The notes below the pieces were generated by a model that saw only the letters and a list, made by a program, of their open reading frames with translations, did not search any database and was not told where the DNA came from. 64,000 bases of DNA. Origin: Crotalaria pallida. Its lineage: Eukaryota; Streptophyta; Magnoliopsida; Fabales; Fabaceae. A program made the translations under genes and the position numbers. Of the stretch, positions 24,958 to 37,723 are shown in pieces. The DNA is taken from positions 68,851,290 to 68,915,289 of the forward strand of contig CM075649.1 of the NCBI GenBank assembly GCA_037953625.1, in the 5' to 3' direction. Numbering within the stretch: position 1 is the first letter of the stretch; each line of letters begins with the position of its first letter.

Positions 24958-27396
24958 TTCCTAGACCATTCTAAGCCTTTAGAATACTCTCTTAACCATT
25001 CTACACTTGTTAGAACCTCCAAGGACTCATGCTACACGCTCTACTTCCCTTGGGGACACAAGCATTGTTTTGGATCATTCTAATGGTTCTTATAAGTCCA
25101 AATTCATTTTCCTAGACCATTCTAATCCTTTAGAATACACTCTTGACCATTCTACACTTGTTTGAACATCCAAGGACTCGTGCTACACCCTCTACGTCCT
25201 TTGGGGTACCAAGAAATGTTTAGGATCATTCTAATGGTTCTTATAAGTCCTAATACACATTCCTAGACCATTCTAAGCCTTTAGAATACTCTCTTAACCA
25301 TTCTACACTTGTTAGAACCTCCAAGGACTCATGTTACACGCTCTACGTCCCTTGGGGACTCAAGCATTGTTTAGGATCATTCTAATGGTTCTTATAAGTC
25401 CAAATACATATTACTAGACCATTCTAAGCCTTTAGAATACTCTCTTAACCATTCTACACTTGTTAGAACCTCCAAGGACTCACGCTACACGCTCTACGTC
25501 CCTTGGGGACTCAAGCATTGTTTAGGATCATTCTAATGGTTCTTATAAATCCAAATACATGTTCCTAGACCATTCTAAGCCTTTAGAATACTCTCTTAAC
25601 CACTCTACACTTGTTAGAACCTCCAAGGACTCGTGCTACACCCTCTACGTCACTTGGGGTACCGAGCAATGCTTAGGATCATTCTAATGGTTCTTATAAG
25701 TCCTAATACATAGACCATTCTAAGCCTTTAGAATACTCTGTTAACCATTCAACACTTGTTAGAACATCCAAGGACTCGTGCCACACCCTCTACGTCCCTT
25801 GGTGTACCAAGCAATGTTTCGGATCATTCTAATGGTTCTTATAAGTCCTAATACACATTCCTAGATTCTAAGCCTTTAGAATACTCTCTTAACCATTATA
25901 CACTTGTTAAACCTCCAAGGACTCATGCTACACCCTCTACGTCCCTTGAGGACTCAATTATTGTTTAGGATCATTCTAATGGTTCTTATAAGTCCTAATA
26001 CACATTCCTAGACCATTCTAAGCCTTTAGAATACTCTCTTAACCATTCTACACTTGTTAGAACATGCACGGACTCGTGCTACACCCTCTACGTCCCTTGG
26101 TGTACCAAGCAATGTTTAGGATCATTCTAATGGTTCTTATAAGTCCTAATACACCTTCCTAGACCATTCTAAGCCTTTAGAATACTCTCTTAACCATTCT
26201 ACACTTGTTAGAACCTCCAAGGACTCATGCTACACGCTCTACTTCCCTTGGGGACACAAGCATTGTTTTGGATCATTCTAATGGTTCTTATAAGTCCAAA
26301 TTCATTTTCCTAGACCATTCTAATCCTTTAGAATACACTCTTGACCATTCTACACTTGTTTGAACATCCAAGGACTCGTGCTACACCCTCTACGTCCTTT
26401 GGGGTACCAAGAAATGTTTAGGATCATTCTAATGGTTCTTATAAGTCCTAATACACATTCCTAGACCATTCTAAGCCTTTAGAATACTCTCTTAACCATT
26501 CTACACTTGTTAGAACCTCCAAGGACTCATGTTACACGCTCTACGTCCCTTGGGGACTCAAGCATTGTTTAGGATCATTCTAATGGTTCTTATAAGTCCA
26601 AATACATATTACTAGACCATTCTAAGCCTTTAGAATACTCTCTTAACCATTCTACACTTGTTAGAACCTCCAAGGACTCACGCTACACGCTCTACGTCCC
26701 TTGGGGACTCAAGCATTGTTTAGGATCATTCTAATGGTTCTTATAAATCCAAATACATGTTCCTAGACCATTCTAAGCCTTTAGAATACTCTCTTAACCA
26801 TTCTACACTTGTTAGAACCTCCAAGGACTCGTGCTACACCCTCTACGTCACTTGGGGTACCGAGCAATGCTTAGGATCATTCTAATGGTTCTTATAAGTC
26901 CTAATACATAGACCATTCTAAGCCTTTAGAATACTCTGTTAACCATTCAACACTTGTTAGAACATCCAAGGACTCGTGCCACACCCTCTACGTCCCTTGG
27001 TGTACCAAGCAATGTTTCGGATCATTCTAATGGTTCTTATAAGTCCTAATACACATTCCTAGATTCTAAGCCTTTAGAATACTCTCTTAACCATTATACA
27101 CTTGTTAAACCTCCAAGGACTCATGCTACACCCTCTACGTCCCTTGAGGACTCAATTATTGTTTAGGATCATTCTAATGGTTCTTATAAGTCCTAATACA
27201 CATTCCTAGACCATTCTAAGCCTTTAGAATACTCTCTTAACCATTCTACACTTGTTAGAACATGCACGGACTCGTGCTACACCCTCTACGTCCCTTGGTG
27301 TACCAAGCAATGTTTAGGATCATTCTAATGGTTCTTATAAGTCCTAATACACCTTCCTAGACCATTCTAAGCCTTTAGAATACTCTCTTAACCATT
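24958..27396 (+). repeat. Tandem duplication, offset 1198 bp (8 monomers minus 10 bp)
   Basis: 24958-26198 matches 26156-27396. One difference was seen ('ccactctac' near 25603 against 'ccattctac'). Each unit contains one 145-bp and one 147-bp monomer, which explains the 10-bp shortfall from 1208. Shared rare variants are 'ggggacacaagcattgttttgg', 'atgttacacgc', 'ctcacgctacacgc', 'cgtgccacaccc' and 'aacatgcacgg'. It also holds an early version of the region C landmark 'ctctgttaaccattcaacac' followed by 'tttcggatc'. Confidence 0.87.
25646..25790 (+). repeat. 145-bp monomers (6-bp deletion), first of two copies
   Basis: 'ctaatacatagaccatt' replaces 'ctaatacacattcctagaccatt', removing 6 bp at about 25710. 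The copy at about 26908 is its duplicate. The coordinates are those of the monomer around the deletion and may be off by a few bases. Confidence 0.75.
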
Positions 27397-28230
27397 ATAC
27401 ACTTGTTAAAACCTCCAAGGACTCGTGCTACACCCTCTATGTCCCTTGAGGACTCAAGTATTGTTTAGGATCATTCTAATGGTTCTTATAAGTCCTAATA
27501 AACATTCCTAGACCATTCTAAGCCTTTAGAATACTCTCTTAACCATTCTACACTTGTTAGAACATCCAAGGACTCGTGCTACACCCTCTACGTCCTTTGG
27601 GGTACCAAGAAATGTTTAGGATCATTCTAATGGTTCTTATAAGTCCTAATACACATTCCTAGACCATTCTAAGCCTTTAGAATACTCTCTTAACCATTCT
27701 ACACTTGTTAGAACCTCCAAGGACTCATGCTACACCCTCTACGTCCCTTGGGGACTCAAGCATTGTTTAGGATCATTCTAATGATTCATATAAGTCCAAA
27801 TACATATTCCTAGACCATTCTAAGCCTTTAGAATACTCTCTTCACCATTCTACACTTGTTAGAACCTCCAAGGACTTGTGCTACACCCTCTACGTCACTT
27901 GGGGTACCGAGCAATGTTTAGGATCATTCTAATGGTTCTTATAAGTCCTAATACACCTTCCTAGACCATTCTAAGCCTTTAGAATACTCTCTTAACCATT
28001 ATACACTTGTTAAAACCTCCAAGGACTCGTGCTACACCCTCTATGTCCCTTGAGGACTCAAGTATTGTTTAGGATCATTCTAATGGTTCTTATAAGTCCT
28101 AATAAACATTCCTAGACCATTCTAAGCCTTTAGAATACTCTCTTAACCATTCTACACTTGTTAGAACATCCAAGGACTCGTGCTACACCCTCTACGTCCT
28201 TTGGGGTACCAAGAAATGTTTAGGATCATT
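27370..28230 (+). repeat. Repeated four-monomer block (offset 604 bp)
   Basis: The linked variants 'ctcgtgctacaccctctatgtcc' (27437/28041), 'aataaacattcc' and 'ctttggggtaccaagaaatg' recur 604 bp apart, four monomers exactly. Confidence 0.78.
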
Positions 28231-28367
28231 CTAATGGTTCTTATAAGTCCTAATACACATTCCTAGACCATTCTAAGCCTTTAGAATACTCTCTTCACCA
28301 TTCTACACTTGTTAGAACCTCCAAGGACTCGTGCTACACCCTCTACGTCACTTGGGGTACCGAGCAA

Positions 28368-31300
28368 TGTTTAGGATCATTCTAATGGTTCTTATAAGTC
28401 CTAATACACATTCCTAGACCATTCTAAGCCTTTAGAATACTCTCTTAACCATTCTACACTTGTTAGAACATTCAAGGACTCGTGCTACACCCTCTACGTC
28501 CCTTGGTGTACCAAGCAATGTTTAGGATCATTCTAATGTTTCTTATAAGTATAAATACACATTCCTAGACCATTCTAAGCCTTTAGAATACTCTCTTAAC
28601 CATTCTACACTTGTTAGAACCTCCAAGGACTCATGCTACACGCTCTACTTCCCTTGGGGACTCAAGCATTGTTTTGGATCATTCTAATGGTTCATATAAG
28701 TCCAAATACATATTCCTAGACCATTCTAAGCCTTTAGAATACTCTCTTCACCATTCTACACTTGTTAGAACCTCCAAGGACTCGTGCTACACCCTCTACG
28801 TCACTTGGGGTACCGAGCAATGTTTAGGATCATTCTAATGGTTCTTATAAGTCCTAATACACATTCCTAGACCATTCTAAGCCTTTAGAATACTCTCTTA
28901 ACCATTCTACACTTGTTAGAACCTCCAAGGACTCATGCTACACGCTCTATGTCCCTTAGGGACTCAAGCATTGTTTAGGATCATTCTAATGGTTCTTATA
29001 AATCCAAATACATATTCCTAGACCATTCTAAGCCTTTAGAATACTCTCTTAACCATTCTACACTTGTTAGAACCTCCAAGGACTCGTGCTACACCCTCTA
29101 CGTCACTTGGGGTACCGAGCAATGTTTAGGATCATTCTAATGGTTCTTATAAGTCCTAATACACATTCCTAGACCATTCTAAGCCTTTAGAATACTCTCT
29201 TAACCATTCTACACTTGTTAGAACATTCAAGGACTCGTGCTACACCCTCTACGTCCCTTGGTGTACCAAGCAATGTTTAGGATCATTCTAATGTTTCTTA
29301 TAAGTCCTAATACACATTCCTAGACCATTCTAAGCCTTTAGAATACTCTCTTAACCATTCTACACTTGTTAGAACCTCCAAGGACTCATGCTACATGCTC
29401 TACTTCCCTTGGGGACACAAGCATTGTTTTGGATCATTCTAATGGTTCTTATAAGTCCAAATTCATTTTCCTAGACCATTCTAATCCTTTAGAATACACT
29501 CTTGACCATTCTACACTTGTTTGAACATCCAAGGACTCGTGCTACACCCTCTACGTCCTTTGGGGTACCAAGAAATGTTTAGGATCATTCTAATGGTTCT
29601 TATAAGTCCTAATACACATTCCTAGACCATTCTAAGCCTTTAGAATACTCTCTTAACCATTCTACACTTGTTAGAACATTCAAGGACTCGTGCTACACCC
29701 TCTACGTCCCTTGGTGTACCAAGCAATGTTTAGGATCATTCTAATGTTTCTTATAAGTCCTAATACACATTCCTAGACCATTCTAAGCCTTTAGAATACT
29801 CTCTTAACCATTCTACACTTGTTAGAACCTCCAAGGACTCATGCTACATGCTCTACTTCCCTTGGGGACACAAGCATTGTTTTGGATCATTCTAATGGTT
29901 CTTATAAGTCCAAATTCATTTTCCTAGACCATTCTAATCCTTTAGAATACACTCTTGACCATTCTACACTTGTTTGAACATCCAAGGACTCGTGCTACAC
30001 CCTCTACGTCCTTTGGGGTACCAAGAAATGTTTAGGATCATTCTAATGGTTCTTATAAGTCCTAATACACATTCCTAGACCATTCTAAGCCTTTAGAATA
30101 CTCTCTTAACCATTCTACACTTGTTAGAACATTCAAGGACTCGTGCTACACCCTCTACGTCCCTTGGTGTACCAAGCAATGTTTAGGATCATTCTAATGT
30201 TTCTTATAAGTATAAATACACATTCCTAGACCATTCTAAGCCTTTAGAATACTCTCTTAACCATTCTACACTTGTTAGAACCTCCAAGGACTCATGCTAC
30301 ACGCTCTACTTCCCTTGGGGACTCAAGCATTGTTTTGGATCATTCTAATGGTTCATATAAGTCCAAATACATATTCCTAGACCATTCTAAGCCTTTAGAA
30401 TACTCTCTTCACCATTCTACACTTGTTAGAACCTCCAAGGACTCGTGCTACACCCTCTACGTCACTTGGGGTACCGAGCAATGTTTAGGATCATTCTAAT
30501 GGTTCTTATAAGTCCTAATACACATTCCTAGACCATTCTAAGCCTTTAGAATACTCTCTTAACCATTCTACACTTGTTAGAACCTCCAAGGACTCATGCT
30601 ACACGCTCTATGTCCCTTAGGGACTCAAGCATTGTTTAGGATCATTCTAATGGTTCTTATAAATCCAAATACATATTCCTAGACCATTCTAAGCCTTTAG
30701 AATACTCTCTTAACCATTCTACACTTGTTAGAACCTCCAAGGACTCGTGCTACACCCTCTACGTCACTTGGGGTACCGAGCAATGTTTAGGATCATTCTA
30801 ATGGTTCTTATAAGTCCTAATACACATTCCTAGACCATTCTAAGCCTTTAGAATACTCTCTTAACCATTCTACACTTGTTAGAACATTCAAGGACTCGTG
30901 CTACACCCTCTACGTCCCTTGGTGTACCAAGCAATGTTTAGGATCATTCTAATGTTTCTTATAAGTCCTAATACACATTCCTAGACCATTCTAAGCCTTT
31001 AGAATACTCCCTTAACCATTCTACACTTGTTAGAACCTCCAAGGACTCATGCTACATGCTCTACTTCCCTTGGGGACACAAGCATTGTTTTGGATCATTC
31101 TAATGGTTCTTATAAGTCCAAATTCATTTTCCTAGACCATTCTAATCCTTTAGAATACACTCTTGACCATTCTACACTTGTTTGAACATCCAAGGACTCG
31201 TGCTACACCCTCTACGTCCTTTGGGGTACCAAGAAATGTTTAGGATCATTCTAATGGTTCTTATAAGTCCTAATACACATTCCTAGACCATTCTAAGCCT

Positions 31301-31509
31301 TTAGAATACTCTCTTAACCATTCTACACTTGTTAGAACATTCAAGGACTCGTGCTACACCCTCTACGTCCCTTGGTGTACCAAGCAATGTTTAGGATCAT
31401 TCTAATGTTTCTTATAAGTCCTAATACACATTCCTAGACCATTCTAAGCCTTTAGAATACTCTCTTAACCATTCTACACTTGTTAGAACCTCCAAGGACT
31501 CATGCTACA
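28368..31509 (+). repeat. Duplication, offset 1661 bp (11 monomers)
   Basis: 28368-29848 matches 30029-31509. One difference was seen ('actctc' near 29349 against 'actccc' near 31010). Shared landmarks are 'aagtataaatacac', 'cttcaccattc', 'ctctatgtcccttaggg' and 'gctacatgctctac' (29391/31052, with an extra copy at 29844). The match ends at 'ctacatg/ctacacg' (29849/31510). Confidence 0.83.
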
Positions 31510-33039
31510 CGCTCTACTTCCCTTGGGGACTCAAGCATTGTTTTGGATCATTCTAATGGTTCTTATAAGTCCAAATTCATTTTCCTAGACCATTCTAATC
31601 CTTTAGAATACACTCTTGACCATTCTACACTTGTTAGAACCTCCAAGGACTCGTGCTACACCCTCTACGTCACTTGGGGTACCGAGCAATGTTTAGGATC
31701 ATTCTAATGGTTCTTATAAGTCCTAATACACATTCCTAGACCATTCTAAGCCTTTAGAATACTCTCTTAACCATTCTACACTTGTTAGAACCTCCAAGGA
31801 CTCATGCTACACGCTCTACGTCCCTTAGGGACTCAAGCATTGTTTAGGATCATTCTAATGGTTCTTATAAATCCAAATACATATTACTAGACCATTCTAA
31901 GCCTTTAGAATACTCTCTTAACCATTCTACACTTGTTAGAACCTCCAAGGACTCGTGCTACACCCTCTACGTCACTTGGGGTACCGAGCAATGTTTAGGA
32001 TCATTCTAATGGTTCTTATAAGTCCTAATACGCATTCCTAGACCATTCTAAGCCTTTAGAATACTCTCTTAACCATTCTACACTTGTTAGAACATTCAAG
32101 GACTCGTGCTACACCCTCTACGTCACTTGGGGTACCGAGCAATGTTTAGGATCATTCTAATGGTTCTTATAAGTCCTAATACACATTCCTAGACCATTCT
32201 AAGCCTTTAGAATACTCTCTTAACCATTCTACACTTGTTAGAACCTCCAAGGACTCATGCTACACGCTCTACGTCCCTTGGGGACTCAAGCATTGTTTAG
32301 GATCATTCTAATGGTTCTTATAAGTCCAAATACATATTCCTAGAACATTCTAAGCCTTTAGAATACTCTCTTAAACATTCTACACTTGTTAGAACCTCCA
32401 AGGACTCATGCTACACGCTCAACTTCCCTTGGGGACTCAAGCATTGTTTTGGATCATTCTAATGGTTCTTATAAGTCCAAATTCATTTTCCTAGACCATT
32501 CTAATCCTTTAGAATACACTCTTGACCATTCTACACTTGTTAGAACCTCCAAGGACTCGTGCTACACCATCTACGTCACTTGGGGTACCGAGCAATGTTT
32601 AGGATCATTCTAATGGTTCTTATAAGTCCTAATACACATTCCTAGACCATTCTAAGCCTTTAGAATACTCTCTTAACCATTCTACACTTGTTAGAACCTC
32701 CAAGGACTCATGCTACACGCTCTACGTCCCTTAGGGACTCAAGCATTGTTTAGGATCATTCTAATGGTTCTTATAAATCCAAATACATATTACTAGACCA
32801 TTCTAAGCCTTTAGAATACTCTCTTAACCATTCTACACTTGTTAGAACCTCCAAGGACTCGTGCTACACCCTCTACGTCCTTTGGGGTACATGGAAATGT
32901 TTAGGATCATTCTAAAGGTTCTTATAAGTCCTAATACACATTCCTAGACCATTCTAAGCCTTTAGAATACTCTCTTAACCAATCTACACTTGTTAGAACA
33001 TCCAAGGACTCGTGCTACACCCTCTACGTCCCTTGGTGT

Positions 33040-33175
33040 ACCATGCAATGTTTAGGATCATTCTAATGGTTCTTATAAGTCCTAATACGCATTCCTAGAC
33101 CATTCTAAGCTTAACCATTCTACACTTGTTAGAACATTCAAGGACTCGTGCTACACCCTCTACGTCACTCGGGGT
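33040..33175 (+). repeat. 136-bp monomer (15-bp deletion)
   Basis: 'cattctaagc' joins directly to 'ttaaccattc' at 33110/33111. This removes 15 bp that include the right arm TTAGAAT of the internal dyad and creates AAGCTT at the join. Its duplicate is at 39878/39879. Monomer edges are approximate. Confidence 0.82.
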
Positions 33176-36099
33176 ACCGAGCAATGTTTAGGATCATTCT
33201 AATGGTTCTTATAAGTCCTAATACACATTCCTAGACCATTCTAAGCCTTTAGAATACTCTCTTAACCATTCTACACTTGTTAGAACCTCCAAGGACTCAT
33301 GCTACACGCTCTACGTCCCTTAGGGACTCAAGCATTGTTTAGGATCATTCTAATGGTTCTTATAAATCCAAATACATATTTCTAGACCATTCTAAGCCTT
33401 TAGAATACTCTCTTAACCATTCTACACTTGTTAGAACCTCCAAGGACTCGTGCTACACCCTCTACGTCACTTGGGGTACCGAGCAATGTTTAGGATCATT
33501 CTAATGGTTCTTATAAGTCCTAATACACATTCCTAGACCATTCTAAGCCTTTAGAATACTCTCTTAACCATTCTACACTTGTTAGAACCTCCAAGGAATC
33601 ATGCTACACGCTCTACTTCCCTTGGGGACTCAAGCATTGTTTTAGATCATTCTAATGGTTCTTATAAGTCCAAATTCATTTTCCTAGACATTCTAATCCT
33701 TTAGAATACACTCTTGACCATTCTACACTTGTTAGAACCTCCAAGGACTCGTGCTACACCCTCTACGTCACTTGGGGTATCGAGCAATGTTTAGGATCAT
33801 TCTAATGGTTTTTATAAGTCCTAATAAACATTCCTAGACCATTCTAAGCGTTTAGAATACTCTCTTAACCATTCTACACTTGTTAGAACCTCCAAGGACT
33901 CATGCTACACGCTCTACGTCCCTTAGGGACTCAAGCATTGTTTAGGATCATTCTAATGGTTCATATAAGTCCAAATACATATTCCCAGACCATTCTAAGC
34001 CTTTAGAATACTCTCTTCACCATTCTACACTTGTTAGAACCTCCAAGGACTCGTGCTACACCCTCTACGTCACTTGGGGTACCGAGCAATGTTTAGGATC
34101 ATTCTAATGGTTCTTATAAGTCCTAATACACATTCCTAGACCATTCTAAGCCTTTAGAATACTCTCTTAACCATTCTACACTTGTTAGAACCTCCAAGGA
34201 CTCATGCTACACGCTCTACGTCCCTTAGGGACTCAAGCATTGTTTAGGATCATTCTAATGGTTCTTATAAATCCAAATACATATTCCTAGACCATTCTAA
34301 GCCTTTAGAATACTCTCTTAACCATTCTACACTTGTTAGAACCTCCAAGGACTCGTGCTACACCCTCTACGTCACTTGGGGTACCGAGCAATGTTTAGGA
34401 TCATTCTAATGGTTCTTATAAGTCCTAATACACATTCCTAGACCATTCTAAGCCTTTAGAATACTCTCTTAACCATTCTACACTTGTTAGAACATTCAAG
34501 GACTCGTGCTACACCCTCTACGTCCCTTGGTGTACCAAGCAATGTTTAGGATCATTCTAATGGTTCTTATAAGTCCTAATACACATTCCTAGATTCTAAG
34601 CCTTTAGAATACTCTCTTAACCATTATACACTTGTTAAAACCTCCAAGGACTCATGCTACACCCTCTACGTCCCTTGAGGACTCAAGTATTGTTTAGGAT
34701 CATTCTAATGGTTCTTATAAGTCCCAATACACATTCCTAGACCATTCTAAGCCTTTAGAATACTCTCTTAACCATTCTACACTTGTTAGAACATCCAAGG
34801 ACTCGTGCTACACCCTCTACGTCACTTGGGGTACCGAGCAATGTTTAGGATCATTCTAATGGTTCTTATAAGTCCTAATACACATTCCTAGACCATTTTA
34901 AGCCTTTAGAATACTCTCTTAACCAATCTACACTTGTTAGAACATCCAAGGACTCGTGCTACACCCTCTACGTCCCTTGGTGTACCATGCAATGTTTAGG
35001 ATCATTCTAATGGTTCTTATAAGTCCTAATACACATTCCTAGACCATTCTAAGCCTTTAGAATACTCTCTTAACCATTCTACACTTGTTAGAACCTCCAA
35101 GGACTCATGCTACACGCTCTACGTCCCTTGGGGACTCAAGCAATGTTTAGGATCATTCTAATGGTTCTTATAAGTCCTAATACACCTTCCTAGACCATTC
35201 TAAGCCTTTAGAATACTCTCTTAACCATTCTACACTTGTTAGAACCTCCAAGGACTCATGCTACACCCTCTACGTCCCTTGGGGACTCAAGCACTGTTTA
35301 GGATCATTCTAATGGTTCATATAAGTCCAAATACATATTCCTAGACCATTCTAAGCCTTTAGAATACTCTCTTAACCATTCTACACTTGTTAGAACCTCC
35401 AAGGACTCGTGCTACACCCTCTACGTCCTTTGGGGTACATGGAAATGTTTAGGATCATTCTAAAGGTTCTTATAAGTCCGAATACACATTCCTAGACCAT
35501 TCTAAGCCTTTAGAATACTCTCTTAACCATTCTACACTTGTTTGAACATCCAAGGGCTCGTGCTACACCCTCTACGTCCTCTAGGGTACCAAGAAATGTT
35601 TAGGATCATTCTAATGGTTCTTATAAGTCCTAATACACATTCCTAGACCATTCTAAGCCTTTAGAATACTCTCTTAACCATTCTACACTTGTTAGAACCT
35701 CCAAGGACTCATGTTACACGCTCTACGTCCCTTGGGGACTCAAGCATTCTTTAGGATCATTCTAATGGTTCTTATAAGTCCAAATACATATTACTAGACC
35801 ATTCTAAGCCTTTAGAATACTCTCTTAACCATTCTACACTTTTCAGAACCTCCAAGGACTCACGCTACACGCTCTACGTCCCTTGGGGACTCAAGCATTG
35901 TTTAGGATCATTCTAATGGTTCTTATAAATCCAAATACATATTCCTAGACCATTCTAAGCCTTTAGAATACTCTCTTAACCATTCTACACTTGTTAGAAC
36001 CTCCAAGGACTCGTGCTACACCCTCTACGTCACTTGGGGTACCAAGCAATGTTTTGGATCATTCTAATGGTTCTTATAAGTCCTAATACACATTCCTAG

Positions 36100-36695
36100 A
36101 TCATTCTAAGCCTTTAGAATACTCTCTTAACCATTCAACACTTGTTAGAACATCCAAGGACTCGTGCTACACGCTCTACGTCCCTTGGTGTACCAAGCAA
36201 TGTTTCGGATCATTCTAATGGTTCTTATAAGTCCTAATACACATTCCTAGATTCTAAGCCTTTAGAATACTCTCTTAACCATTATACACTTGTTAAACCT
36301 CCAAGGACTCATGCTACACCCTCTACGTCCCTTGAGGACTCAAGTATTGTTTAGGATCATTCTAATGGTTCTTATAAGTCCTAATACACATTCCTAGACC
36401 ATTCTAAGCCTTTAGAATACTCTCTTAACCATTCAACACTTGTTAGAACATCCAAGGACTCGTGCTACACGCTCTACGTCCCTTGGTGTACCAAGCAATG
36501 TTTCGGATCATTCTAATGGTTCTTATAAGTCCTAATACACATTCCTAGATTCTAAGCCTTTAGAATACTCTCTTAACCATTATACACTTGTTAAACCTCC
36601 AAGGACTCATGCTACACCCTCTACGTCCCTTGAGGACTCAAGTATTGTTTAGGATCATTCTAATGGTTCTTATAAGTCCTAATACACATTCCTAG
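36100..36695 (+). repeat. Two-monomer (298-bp) tandem repeat of 151+147 bp
   Basis: The pair 'attcaacacttgttagaacatcc...ttggtgtaccaagcaatgtttcgg' and its following 147-bp monomer occur twice in a row (deletions at 36247 and 36544). The duplicate pair is at 43013 and 43312 in the right copy of the 6768-bp block. Confidence 0.8.
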
Positions 36696-37683
36696 ACCAT
36701 TCTAAGCCTTTAGAATACTCTCTTAACCATTCTACACTTGTTAGAACATCCAAGGACTCGTGCTACACCCTCTACGTCACTTGGGGTACCGAGCAATGTT
36801 TAGGATCATTCTAATGGTTCTTATAAGTCCTAATACACATTCCTAGACCATTTTAAGCCTTTAGAATACTCTCTTAACCAATCTACACTTGTTAGAACAT
36901 CCAAGGACTCGTGCTACACCCTCTACGTCCCTTGGTGTACCATGCAATGTTTAGGATCATTCTAATGGTTCTTATAACTCCTAATACACATTCCTAGACC
37001 ATTCTAAGCCTTTAGAATACTCTCTTAACCATTCTACACTTGTTAGAACCTCCAAGGACTCATGCTACACGCTCTACGTCCCTTGGGGACTCAAGCAATG
37101 TTTAGGATCATTCTAATGGTTCTTATAAGTCCTAATACACCTTCCTAGACCATTCTAAGCCTTTAGAATACTCTCTTAACCATTCTACACTTGTTAGAAC
37201 CTCCAAGGACTCATGCTACACCCTCTACGTCCCTTGGGGACTCAAGCACTGTTTAGGATCATTCTAATGGTTCATATAAGTCCAAATACATATTCCTAGA
37301 CCATTCTAAGCCTTTAGAATACTCTCTAAACCATTCTACACTTGTTAGAACCTCCAAGGACTCGTGCTACACCCTCTACGTCCTTTGGGGTACATGGAAA
37401 TGTTTAGGATCATTCTAATGGTTCTTATAAGTCCTAATACACATTCCTAGACCATTCTAAGCCTTTAGAATACTCTCTTAACCATTCTACACTTGTTTGA
37501 ACATCCAAGGGCTCGTGCTACACCCTCTACGTCCTCTGGGGTACCAAGAAATGTTTAGGATCATTCTAATGGTTCTTATAAGTCCTAATACACATTCCTA
37601 GACCATTCTAAGCCTTTAGAATACTCTCTTAACCATTCTACACTTGTTAGAACCTCCAAGGACTCATGTTACACGCTCTACGT

Positions 37684-37723
37684 CACTTGGGGTACCGAGC
37701 AATGTTTAGGATCATTCTAATGG
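37684..37723 (+). repeat. Junction of the 6768-bp duplication
   Basis: Forty bases between the two matched copies. The left side reads 'atgttacacgctctacgtc' as in the block that continues at 44432-44451. Here it joins 'acttggggtaccgagcaatg', giving a chimeric monomer ending. The 151-bp phase is kept across the join. Confidence 0.75.

Larger units (their letters stand above)
30956..37683 (+). repeat. 6768-bp tandem segmental duplication, left copy
   Basis: 6728 bp match 37724-44451 at offset 6768, which is 45 monomers minus 27 bp. The 27 bp equal the summed short monomers in the block: -15 near 33110, -1 near 33687, -3 near 34590 and -4 twice near 36250 and 36547. Only two substitutions were seen: 32667 A against 39435 G, and 34648 G against 41416 A. 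This is the youngest large event in the window. Confidence 0.9.

Noticed and set aside
33106..33115. Possible foreign insertion around AAGCTT
   Set aside because: Alignment to a neighbouring monomer shows a plain 15-bp deletion. No new bases are present.
37684..37723. Transposon insertion or target-site duplication at the 6768-bp junction
   Set aside because: The 40 bases between copies are ordinary satellite in register, with no terminal repeats or foreign sequence, so recombination within the array explains them.
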